A stretch of DNA of 64,000 bases from contig NZ_BAABDD010000023.1 of the NCBI RefSeq assembly GCF_039539445.1, positions 7,006 through 71,005 on the forward strand, read 5' to 3'. The stretch is from Salinactinospora qingdaonensis (GTDB lineage: Bacteria > Actinomycetota > Actinomycetes > Streptosporangiales > Streptosporangiaceae). Positions 29,010-37,493 of this stretch are shown here, piece by piece; positions within the stretch are counted from its first letter, which is position 1; the number at the start of each line of letters is the position of its first letter. Below the pieces are notes generated by a model. The model did no database searches. It had not been told where the DNA came from and worked only from the letters and a program-made list of their open reading frames with translations. Both the position numbers and the translations under genes were made by a program.

Positions 29010-29791
29010 GCACACCCGCTCACACCGCCGGCGGGGGCACCGCAGAAAGCTTCGACATGCTCTTTCTCGGAGACCAGCTCCAAACGGGCTTCGCGCGCAT
29101 CGCGTGCCTGGTCGACCCGAGGTTACCGCCGACGACCGCACCCTGCTCGTTCCTGACAGCTGATCTGCTGGAACATATCGCCAATGCCCTGGACCTGCGT
29201 CCTGGGCACGTCTTAGCCGATCTGGGGTGCGGCAGCGGCGGTCCTGGCCTGTGGCTGGCCGACCGCGCCGACGTCGACTTGATCGGAATCGACTTCTCCG
29301 CAGCTGCTCTGACACAGGCGAAACAACGTGCGGGGACCTTCGCCAGAGGCCATCGCGCCCGCTTCACCCTGGCTGATCTGACTGCCACCACCCTCTCCAG
29401 CAGCAGCGTCGACGCTGCGGTATCCATCGACGCGCTCCAGTACCCCCTCAATCGACGCGCCGCCGCAGCAGAAGCCCACCGCATTCTGTGCCCTGGGGGC
29501 CGACTCGTCCTGACGGGCTGGCACCCCCACCAGCCCCGCGACACACGGCTACCGCCGCGCCACCGTGACACCGACTGGCCCAGCGTCCTGCGCCATATCG
29601 GCTTTACCCGTATCGAGGTGGTGGCTCAGCCTTCCTGGAACAGTGCATACCAGGCCATCTACCGCTTGGCCTTACAGCATGGCGAAGCTGGAGACGACAC
29701 TGCCCTCGCTGGCTTGCAAGACGAGGCTCGACGGCGCCTGCCCACCGCCCACCTCCTGCAGCGTGTCGCTGTGACCGCGACCGCTCGATGA
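29006..29791 (+). CDS. SAM-dependent methyltransferase of the RiPP operon
   Basis: This 261-residue protein is coupled to the preceding ligase by an ATGA overlap. It is a class I fold: motif I VLADLGCGSGGPGLWLA, acidic motif II LIGIDFS, motif IV DAAVSIDALQYPL and post-motif GGRLVLTGW. It is the last gene of the operon. The target, whether N, O or carboxylate of the peptide, cannot be read from the sequence. Confidence 0.88.
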   Translation: MSTPAHTAGGGTAESFDMLFLGDQLQTGFARIACLVDPRLPPTTAPCSFLTADLLEHIANALDLRPGHVLADLGCGSGGPGLWLADRADVDLIGIDFSAAALTQAKQRAGTFARGHRARFTLADLTATTLSSSSVDAAVSIDALQYPLNRRAAAAEAHRILCPGGRLVLTGWHPHQPRDTRLPPRHRDTDWPSVLRHIGFTRIEVVAQPSWNSAYQAIYRLALQHGEAGDDTALAGLQDEARRRLPTAHLLQRVAVTATAR

Positions 29792-29816
29792 CGAGCGCTG
29801 TAGACGGACGAGGAGC

Positions 29817-30800
29817 TCAGCCCATGGCGTCGAGGACCTCTCGCATGTGGGCATAGGTCTGGCCCACATCGCCCTGCCCGGTGCGGTGGCGCTCCAGCCG
29901 GATCGCGCTGATGTGACGCGCGGTGTAGACAAGCTGCCGCCACTGGGCCGCGGGCGTGTCCGCCAGCTTCCCATAGGTCTGCCAGAAGGCCTCGCGCTCC
30001 CCGCCACGGCGGCGCGTGGCCATATAGATCGTCCAGTCGGCGGCCGGGTCGCCCCACATGGTGCGGTCGCAGTCGAACACTCCGGTGATCTGCGGTTCCT
30101 TCGCATCGGGGTCAAGCATGACGTTGACGGTCCACAGGTCGCCGTGGAGCAGGCGGGCCTGAGTCACCTCGTCGAGCATCGCGCGGTTCTTGTCGATCGC
30201 GGTGATGACCTGGCGCAGGTCGGCCGAGTCGAGACCGACGTCGTCGATATCGGCGGCGGCGTCTTCCATTGCTGCAAGGAGCGCCTCGCCCCACGTACTG
30301 AACAGCGGGCCTCCCACCGGTCCGAAGCGTTCTCCACGGACGTCGTGGACGCGGCGCGCGATCTCGCCCATCTGCGCGAAGAGATTCGACCAGGCCTCAC
30401 GCGGATACGTCCCCAGGTGATCAGGGGCCGGGACTCCGGGGAGCACGGTCTGTACCAGGTAGTCGCGGGCCACGATCTCGTGGGTGAAATCCGCGGCGAG
30501 CACCTGCGGCATCAAGTGCGCGATCGGCGCCAGGAACGGCACACTGGCGTATTCGTTGCGCATCAGTCGCCGCTCGCTGCGGTTCTGGCGCGCCGGTTCC
30601 GGTGCCAGCCGCAGGATCACCGGCGGAGCCTGGTCCAGTTCGATTCGGTAGGTCGTGTTGTACATCCCGCCGCCTAGCTCGACGACGGCGCCCAACTGGG
30701 CTTCCTCACCGAACACCCGGTGCGCGATGGCGCGGGTCTGCTGTGCTGTCACGGGCTGTTGGAAGGCGGAGGCATCGCGTTCGCGAAGCTGAAACTCCAT
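29817..30800 (-). CDS. Aminoglycoside-phosphotransferase-like kinase
   Basis: This 327-residue protein has an APH/choline-kinase fold. It shows a nucleotide loop region (VVELGGGMYNTTYRIEL), catalytic loop LLHGDLWTVNVMLD and metal-binding GVFDCDRTMWGDPAADW. It is convergent with the MRYDH operon, with only 25 nt between stops. It may phosphorylate the product for self-protection, or be unrelated. Family members act on many small hydroxylated molecules. Confidence 0.88.
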   Translation of the reverse strand: MEFQLRERDASAFQQPVTAQQTRAIAHRVFGEEAQLGAVVELGGGMYNTTYRIELDQAPPVILRLAPEPARQNRSERRLMRNEYASVPFLAPIAHLMPQVLAADFTHEIVARDYLVQTVLPGVPAPDHLGTYPREAWSNLFAQMGEIARRVHDVRGERFGPVGGPLFSTWGEALLAAMEDAAADIDDVGLDSADLRQVITAIDKNRAMLDEVTQARLLHGDLWTVNVMLDPDAKEPQITGVFDCDRTMWGDPAADWTIYMATRRRGGEREAFWQTYGKLADTPAAQWRQLVYTARHISAIRLERHRTGQGDVGQTYAHMREVLDAMG

Positions 30801-31355
30801 CCCTCGTCCTCTCCTTCACCGAGGCGGCCGCGCCATAATCCACCTGACGAGGGTAACGGCGGTCGGCGTGTCCCGGAGGCGATCGGCCTCGCCCCGGAGA
30901 ATCCGGTTCCACATCCAGTCCCGCAGCGCTTTGCGGATGCTCAGCCGATTGCTCTGCCGGCCTGCGGATCGCCGGTTTTGGATCGGATTCGCGATACAGC
31001 CGCACCGCGCTCTCGCAGCCCATCCCGGTATTTCCTTCCTCGGTCTGCGCACGAGCGGACCAGAAGTCTATGGAAAAACGGGGAATCTCACTCCCCGGTG
31101 AGGAATCAGGAGAGGTCACGTCCTGAAATCTCTCCGCCCAATGACAACCACCTTCGCTTCCCGAGCGGGTGGCGTTCCTCCTTTTCGTCGCGGGCTGTCT
31201 CGTTCGCATCGCGCGGGTATGGGGAGCATGACCAGGATCGTCCTTATGGCGCTACAGGACACCACTGCGGCTCACATGTCCAGGGAGAGCATTTCGACGA
31301 CTCTCTTCAGGCCACCGACCGAAGCTTCGCCGGTTCACAGCCCGGCACCGAGACC
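30801..31355. other. Intergenic region, nothing recognised
   Basis: About 550 bases lie between the kinase start and the end of hsdR. The open frames here lack an RBS and recognisable products. Part must be the kinase promoter. No RNA gene or repeat was identified. Confidence 0.4.
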
Positions 31356-34300
31356 TCAGTCGCGCGCCGCGGGCGCCCACTCGTTGGCTGTGGCTTCCAT
31401 CTGCTTGATGACGGACTTGATCGCCTCTTTCTCCTGGTCGGGCGGGTAGTCGAACTTGGCCAGCAGGCGGCGCACCCGGTTGCGCAGCTTGGCCCGCACC
31501 GGTTCCCGGGACAGCCAGTCCACACTGAGGTTCTTTTTGATGTCCTTGAACAGGGCGCGGGCGATCTCGGCGAGCACCTCGTCGCCCATCAACTCCTGGG
31601 CCGAGCCGTGTTGGGACAACGCGTCGTAGAAGGCCAGCTCGGTGTCGCTCAACGGCGGGTCGAACCGCTCACCCCGCCGGGCTTCGGCCATGACTTCCTC
31701 AGCCATGGCGAACAGCGCGGCCAACGCCTCGGCGCTGCTGATCTGCTCGCGCATGTAGCGCAGCATGAGGTTCTCCAGCCGTTCGGTGAAGCGTTCCCGG
31801 CTGATGATGTTGTGCTTGGTCACGTCGCGCAGTTTGCTTTCCACCAGCCGCCGCAGCGCCTCGGTGGCCAGGTGCGGGGTCTCCGACTCCTGTAGGCGGC
31901 GCAGTTGTGTCTCGTTGAGCCGGGTGAGGTCCAACTGTCCCAGCCCCGACTCGGCGTAGAGGTCGGTGATCTCCTCGGCGTCCACCGCGGAGGCCGCCAG
32001 TTGGGACAGGTACAGGTTGATCTCGGCCGACAGCGGCTCGCCGCGGGCTTCGCGGTCGGCCGCCTCACGCTTGACCACCCAGGCGCGCACCTCGATGAAG
32101 AAGGAGATGTCGTCGCGCCAGTCCCGCAGGTCGGTGAACCGTTCGGAGATCTCGCTGCTCATCGAGCACAGTTGGTAGAAGCGCTCCAGACGGGTGGCGC
32201 TCTCCCGGAAACGCTCCGAGAGCGACGACTCCCCGTCCTCGTCTGAGCCTTCCGCCCGGTTGGCGCTCGGCGCGATCAGGTAGTTCGACACCAGGTGGCG
32301 GGCGCGCACGCGGGCCTTACCGTCGCCTGCGGCCAGCAGCTTCCGCCAGTCGATCCCCGACAGCAGCCCGCAGATGGCGTCGTACTCGTTGCGCACCTCG
32401 GTGATGGCCCGGTCGATGTCCACACCCAGCGTCTGCCGCTGGTCCTCGCCGGTCGTGTACTCGCGCAGCGCGGCGTTGAGGTTCTCGGTCAACGGCGCGT
32501 ACCCCACCAGCAGGCCGTCCTGCTTGTTGCGGAACCGCCGGTTGACGCGGGCCAGCGCCTGCATCAGGTTGGCGCCGCGCATCGGCCGGTCCATGTACAT
32601 GGTGTGGATCGGCGGCGCGTCATAGCCGGTGAGCAGCATCGAGTGCACGATGAGCAGTTGCAGCTCGTCGTCGGGGTCCTTGGCGCGGGCCTGCACCGTC
32701 TTGTGCTCGGAGGGGCGCAGCGCGTGCTCGCGCAGCTCCGGCGGGTCTTTCGGATCGCTGTGGAAGACGACCTTCATCACGCCTCGGTCGGGACCCTCGC
32801 CGACCCACTCCGGCCGCAGTTTCGCGAGGGCGTCGAACATCCGCACGCACACTTCGCGGCTGACGCACACCAGCATGGCCTTGCCGGGACCACCGAGGTA
32901 GGGCCGCACCAGCCGGGACCGCTCCTCCCAGTGCTCGACCAGGTCCTCGGCCAACCGGCGTATCCGGTCGGGCGCACCGTAGACGTTGTTCATCTGGACG
33001 GCCGCCCGCATCGCGCGCCGGTGCTGAGCGTCGTCCAGGTTCGCGGTCAGCGCGTCGGCCTGCTCGTCGATGGTCTCGGGATCGACCCCCTCGGGCAGCG
33101 AGACCGGGATGAGGCGCGGCTCGTGGTACACGCGCACCGTCGCCCCGTCGTCCACCGCGCGTTTGAAGTCGTAGACGTCGATGTAGCCCTTGCCGGCGCC
33201 GAACACCTCGCGGGTGTCGGCGTCGGCTTTGGACAGCGGGGTCCCGGTGAAGGCGAGGAGGGTGGCGTGGGGCAGGGCGTCGCGCAGGTGGCGGGCGTAG
33301 CCGTCGAGACTGTCGTAGTGGCTGCGGTGCGCCTCGTCGACGATGAGCAGGATGTTGCGCCGCTCCGACAGCAGCGGGTGGCCGGTTCCGGAGTCGCGCT
33401 CGTCCTGGGTACGCCCGAACTTCTGCAGCGTGGTGAAGACGACGCCGCCGGTGTTGGTGGTGGTCAACACCGTGCGCAGCTCGTCCCTGGTCTCCACCTG
33501 GCGGGGATCGGCGCCCAGCAGTCCTTTGCTGGCGCGGAAAGTGTCGAGGAGCTGGTCGTCGAGGTCGTTGCGGTCGGTGACGACCACGACGGTGGGGTTG
33601 TTCAGCGCCGGCTCTCGGGCCACCAGGCCGCTCAGGCACACCATCTCCTCGGATTTGCCCGAGCCCTGGGTGTGCCAGACCACGCCGGCCTGCCCGTTGC
33701 TGCGCGACGCCTCCAGGACGGCGTCGAGCGCGGCACGCACCGCGAAGTACTGGTGTGCCTTGGCCAGGCGCTTGCCGTCGGGGGTGAAGTTCACGAAGTT
33801 GCGGGTCAGGTCCAGGAAGCGGGCCTGGTCGAACAGCCCGTACAGCGCCAACGTCAGCGCCTCGGGGCCGTCGTAGTCGGGGGCGGTCGTGTCGACGGGC
33901 TCGCCCTCGTCGTCCACGTTCCAGGGGGCGAAGTGCTCGTAGGGCGTGAACACGGTCCCGTATTTGGCGGTGATCCCGTCGGAGACCAGGCACAGCACGT
34001 TGTAGCGGAACGCGGTGGGGAATTCTTCGGCGTAGGTGCGCAGTTGGGCGTGCGCGTTCTCGATCGTGGCGCGCTCGTCGGAGGCGTTCTTGAGTTCGAT
34101 CACCGCGACCGGCAGCCCGTTGACGTAGAGCACGATGTCGAACCGGCGCTCGCGCTCGCCCTCGATCACCCGTACCTGGCTGACCGCCCGGAACGTGTTC
34201 GCCGCCGGGTCGCGGAAGTCCATCAGCCGCACGGTGGGGGAGTGCTCGGCCCCGAACTCGTCGGCGTAGGTGAGCCGGATGCCGGACACCAGATGGCCGT

Positions 34301-34610
34301 GGGCGGTCCGGTTCTCCGGCAGCGCCTCGCGCGACTGGGGCGTGACGGTCGTGTTCAGAGCCTGGTCAACGGCCGAGGCGGGCAGTTCGGGGTTGAGCCG
34401 CTCCACAGCGTCACGCAGCTCGTCGTGCAGGATCAGATCGTCCCACTCCTTGCGCTTGCCCGAGTTGGGGGCGACCGCCGTACCGGAGGTGGGCTCCCAC
34501 CCGAGTTCGCCGAGCTCCTCAAGAGCGATGGCTTCCCACTCGGCCTCGTTCATGCGACCTGAGGCGGTGGAGGCAGCGGGGGCGTCTCTGTTTGCGCTAG
34601 GGGCGGTCAT
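31356..34610 (-). CDS. hsdR: Type I restriction enzyme, R subunit
   Basis: In this 1084-residue protein the N-terminal nuclease domain carries RRFDIVLYVNGLPVAVIELKN (the PD-ExK-type D...ExK). The motor has Walker A in VVWHTQGSGKSEEM, DEAH in LLIVDEAHRSHYDSL and helicase motif III LAFTGTPL. A helical C-terminus binds the methylase complex. It cuts unmodified DNA together with HsdM and HsdS. Its start overlaps the hsdS stop (ATGA), so it is the last gene of hsdM-hsdS-hsdR. Confidence 0.95.
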   Translation of the reverse strand: MTAPSANRDAPAASTASGRMNEAEWEAIALEELGELGWEPTSGTAVAPNSGKRKEWDDLILHDELRDAVERLNPELPASAVDQALNTTVTPQSREALPENRTAHGHLVSGIRLTYADEFGAEHSPTVRLMDFRDPAANTFRAVSQVRVIEGERERRFDIVLYVNGLPVAVIELKNASDERATIENAHAQLRTYAEEFPTAFRYNVLCLVSDGITAKYGTVFTPYEHFAPWNVDDEGEPVDTTAPDYDGPEALTLALYGLFDQARFLDLTRNFVNFTPDGKRLAKAHQYFAVRAALDAVLEASRSNGQAGVVWHTQGSGKSEEMVCLSGLVAREPALNNPTVVVVTDRNDLDDQLLDTFRASKGLLGADPRQVETRDELRTVLTTTNTGGVVFTTLQKFGRTQDERDSGTGHPLLSERRNILLIVDEAHRSHYDSLDGYARHLRDALPHATLLAFTGTPLSKADADTREVFGAGKGYIDVYDFKRAVDDGATVRVYHEPRLIPVSLPEGVDPETIDEQADALTANLDDAQHRRAMRAAVQMNNVYGAPDRIRRLAEDLVEHWEERSRLVRPYLGGPGKAMLVCVSREVCVRMFDALAKLRPEWVGEGPDRGVMKVVFHSDPKDPPELREHALRPSEHKTVQARAKDPDDELQLLIVHSMLLTGYDAPPIHTMYMDRPMRGANLMQALARVNRRFRNKQDGLLVGYAPLTENLNAALREYTTGEDQRQTLGVDIDRAITEVRNEYDAICGLLSGIDWRKLLAAGDGKARVRARHLVSNYLIAPSANRAEGSDEDGESSLSERFRESATRLERFYQLCSMSSEISERFTDLRDWRDDISFFIEVRAWVVKREAADREARGEPLSAEINLYLSQLAASAVDAEEITDLYAESGLGQLDLTRLNETQLRRLQESETPHLATEALRRLVESKLRDVTKHNIISRERFTERLENLMLRYMREQISSAEALAALFAMAEEVMAEARRGERFDPPLSDTELAFYDALSQHGSAQELMGDEVLAEIARALFKDIKKNLSVDWLSREPVRAKLRNRVRRLLAKFDYPPDQEKEAIKSVIKQMEATANEWAPAARD

Positions 34611-35809
34611 GTCGCGTCCTCCACAATGCTCTCCGCGTCTTTGACCCGGAGCTTTCCGGACATGAGCTGAGGGAGAAGGGTGTCCCGGAGCTCGGCGAGG
34701 GTGCGGGATTCGCTCTGAACCCTGGCAGCCTTTTCGTCAAGCAGACGGAGTTTGATCGAGATCTCATTCTCGGGGCTGTTGGGAACTCGTATTTCGAATT
34801 TTGAGATGAGGTCAGTGGAGAGACGGCCGGCGCCGATAGCGGTCTCGTCCACCATATCGAGGATTTCCGATCTCCGGCTTCGAATAGCGTGAAAGAGCGT
34901 GTGAGGGTCAATGTTTTCATTGGCCACGAGTGCTTTGCAGTCCTGTCCGAATGCGACGCTTCGCTGCGTGACGCCGATGCGGAATTCGTTTTTCAGGCTG
35001 GATCCGCGTACGACGAAGATCACCGTTCCCTTGTCGACAACGCGACTTCCTGATTGGGCGCCAAGTTCAGTGATATTCCGGTCAGAGTTGCTGATGAAGG
35101 GGGATTTTAGGCTTTTGGCTGAGATCCAGGGTATATCGCCGTCCCAGAAATCTTGTTCGTTTGTTTTTGGGGTTCCCCCGGAAAGCCATTTCGCTGCGGA
35201 TTCTAGGGTGATTGCTTTAAACTCTGGAGTGTAGGAGTGTTTTAAATATATCTGCTCGGCTAGATTTAGAGATGTATCAACGATCTGTTCATTCACTGCG
35301 ATCTTGTCGTCCAGTGCTCCGAGCGTGTCGCTGATGTTTTTCTGTCTTGAAGTTGAAGGGAGGTTGGGGATTTCTAATTCTCGTACTTGAGTTACCCTTA
35401 GATGGGGAGTCGTTGATCCTGACGCTTTGGCGTATAGTGATTGCTGGATTTTTTTGCTTTTTAGTAAAAATTCAAAAAAACGATTGTCGATTTTGTTTTT
35501 GTCTGTCCGGATTAGCATGGTTCGTTGGCCGAGGCATATCCGCATTCCTTCCTTGATCATGGCGACTCTGCCTACCGGCGCCTCACGCGTGAGGATGATG
35601 TCTCCTGGTTGTGGAATGGCGCGAGATGTCCAGGTAGAGAAGGTTTCTTCAGTGACAGGTCGTGCCGTGCTGAGGTCGATACGGCCATCGACAATATGTG
35701 GTGTTCCGACTGCGAACGCAGTTCCCTCTCCTGGAGGGGCTTCCGGGGGGGTTCGGTTTTTGCAATCAACGATAATTTGGCAAAAGCTTTCCAAGGTTTG
35801 CTTGTTCAT
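34607..35809 (-). CDS. hsdS: Type I restriction specificity subunit
   Basis: This 400-residue protein has two target-recognition halves, each followed by a conserved helical spacer (RQKNISDTLGALDDKIAVNEQIV, and the C-terminal LLDEKAARVQSESRTLAELRDTLLPQLMSGKL). Each half has the QPGDIILTREAP / IPWISAKSLK style of TRD. It decides the DNA sequence recognised. The DNA is visibly more AT-rich than hsdM and hsdR around it, as expected for a cassette exchanged between strains. It overlaps both neighbours by 4 nt. Confidence 0.93.
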   Translation of the reverse strand: MNKQTLESFCQIIVDCKNRTPPEAPPGEGTAFAVGTPHIVDGRIDLSTARPVTEETFSTWTSRAIPQPGDIILTREAPVGRVAMIKEGMRICLGQRTMLIRTDKNKIDNRFFEFLLKSKKIQQSLYAKASGSTTPHLRVTQVRELEIPNLPSTSRQKNISDTLGALDDKIAVNEQIVDTSLNLAEQIYLKHSYTPEFKAITLESAAKWLSGGTPKTNEQDFWDGDIPWISAKSLKSPFISNSDRNITELGAQSGSRVVDKGTVIFVVRGSSLKNEFRIGVTQRSVAFGQDCKALVANENIDPHTLFHAIRSRRSEILDMVDETAIGAGRLSTDLISKFEIRVPNSPENEISIKLRLLDEKAARVQSESRTLAELRDTLLPQLMSGKLRVKDAESIVEDAT

Positions 35810-37437
35810 TCAATATCTCCAATTTTCTTGCGGATTGTTTCTTCGAGGTGTGCTGACTCATCGAAGTGTTCAAAGAGCTCCTTAGTCAGCCGCGCGATTT
35901 TTTCATCCACCGGTTCGGCGTCCGGATCTTCTTCTACTTCTGGGGCGCCGACGTAACGCCCCGGGGTGAGCACGTAGTCGTGCTTCTCGATCTCCTGGAG
36001 CTTCGCCGAGTGGGCGAAGCCCGGCACGTCCTCGTAGGTCAGCCCCTTGTCTTTGGCGGATTCGGTGCCGCGCCAGGCGTGGAAGGTGTCGGCGATCTTG
36101 GTGATGTCCGCTTCGGAGAAGACCCGTTCGGTGCGGTTGATCATCTCGCCCATTTCTCGGGCGTCGATGAACAGCACCTCGCCGCGTCGGTCCGTCAGCG
36201 CTTTCGCCCCCTGCGGACCTTTGTCTTTGGCCAGGAACCACAGGCAGGCCGGGATCGCGGTGGTGCGGAACAGGTTGCCCGGCAGCGCCACCATGCAGGC
36301 CACCAGGTCGGCGTTGACGATGGCCTGGCGGATCTCGCCCTCGCCCGACTGCTGCGACGACATCGACCCGTTGGCCAGGACCACGCCGGCGGTGCCGCGC
36401 TCGCCCAGCTTGGCGATGATGTGCTGCAACCAGGCGTAGTTGGCGTTTCCGGCCGGGGGCACGCCGAACTTCCACCGCCTGTCGTCGGTGCGCCGTTCCC
36501 ACGGGTGCAGGTTGAACGGCGGGTTGGCCATCACGAAGTCGGCCTTGAGGTCGGGCTGCTTGTCGTCGGCGAAGGTGTCGGCCCACCGCGGCCCCACCCC
36601 GTCGGGGTCCATGCCGTGGATGGCCAGGTTCATCTTGGCCAGGCGCCAGGTGCGCTCGTTGGACTCCTGGCCGTAGACCGCGATGTCGTGGGTGCGGTCG
36701 CGTCCCGCGTGGGCCTCGATGAAGTTGTTGGCCTGCACGAACATGCCGCCGGAGCCGCAGCACGGGTCGTAGACCCGGCCCTTGAACGGTTCCAGGATCT
36801 CCACGAGCAGTTGCACCACGCTCTTGGGCGTGTAGAACTCGCCGGCCTTCTTGCCCTCGGCGCGGGCGAACTGCTCCAGGAAGTACTCGTAGGTCTCGCC
36901 GAGCACGTCTTGGGCGGTGCGGTCGCCGTGGCCGGTGAACCGGGCGTCGCTGATGAGGTCCACCAGGCCCTTCAACCGGTTCTGGTCGACGTTGTCGCGG
37001 TTGAAGATCTGCGGCAGGACGCCGGTGAGCGCCTTGTTCGACGCCATCACCGCGCCCATGGCGTCGTCGATGAGCTTGCCGACGCCGTCGGGGGCGCTGG
37101 CGGCGTTGTCGGCGATGTAGCCCCACCGGGCCTGTTCGGGGACCCAGAAGACGTTCTCCTCGATGTAGGAGTCCCGGTCCTCCAGGAAGGCGGCTCTGCG
37201 GTGCTCGGGGACGCTGTCCTCTTCGAGTTCGGCGAGGATCTCGTTGCGGCGCTCCTCGAAGGCGTCGGAGACGTACTTGAGGAAGACCAGGCCGAGCACG
37301 AACTCCTTGTACTGGGCGGCGTCCATGGAGCCGCGCAGCTGGTCGGCGGCCTTCCACAGGATCGCCTGGATCTCCTTGGGGCTGGAGACCTCGAAGAGCT
37401 GTTCGGGCTGTCGGGTGGAACGTTTGCGTGGCGGCAT
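35806..37437 (-). CDS. hsdM: Type I restriction system adenine methylase subunit
   Basis: The protein has 543 residues from the ATG at 37437 (MPPRKRSTRQPEQLF). The open frame continues upstream without a better start. It has an N-terminal helical HsdM domain (LRGSMDAAQYKEFVLGLVFLKYVSDAF), then the SAM motif VYDPCCGSGGMF and catalytic MANPPFN (NPPF). It modifies adenine in the site chosen by HsdS. The operon order is an HTH protein (56 nt upstream), then hsdM, hsdS and hsdR. Confidence 0.95.
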   Translation of the reverse strand: MPPRKRSTRQPEQLFEVSSPKEIQAILWKAADQLRGSMDAAQYKEFVLGLVFLKYVSDAFEERRNEILAELEEDSVPEHRRAAFLEDRDSYIEENVFWVPEQARWGYIADNAASAPDGVGKLIDDAMGAVMASNKALTGVLPQIFNRDNVDQNRLKGLVDLISDARFTGHGDRTAQDVLGETYEYFLEQFARAEGKKAGEFYTPKSVVQLLVEILEPFKGRVYDPCCGSGGMFVQANNFIEAHAGRDRTHDIAVYGQESNERTWRLAKMNLAIHGMDPDGVGPRWADTFADDKQPDLKADFVMANPPFNLHPWERRTDDRRWKFGVPPAGNANYAWLQHIIAKLGERGTAGVVLANGSMSSQQSGEGEIRQAIVNADLVACMVALPGNLFRTTAIPACLWFLAKDKGPQGAKALTDRRGEVLFIDAREMGEMINRTERVFSEADITKIADTFHAWRGTESAKDKGLTYEDVPGFAHSAKLQEIEKHDYVLTPGRYVGAPEVEEDPDAEPVDEKIARLTKELFEHFDESAHLEETIRKKIGDIE

Positions 37438-37493
37438 GTGTGTGTCTCGGATTCCTTCTCGCGTGTTCGGGGGCAGAAGATGACGGGAGTCTG

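Noticed and set aside
30706..31209. Minus-strand frame in the gap before hsdR
   Set aside because: It overlaps the start of the kinase gene, has no RBS and its translation is Arg/Pro-rich without pattern.
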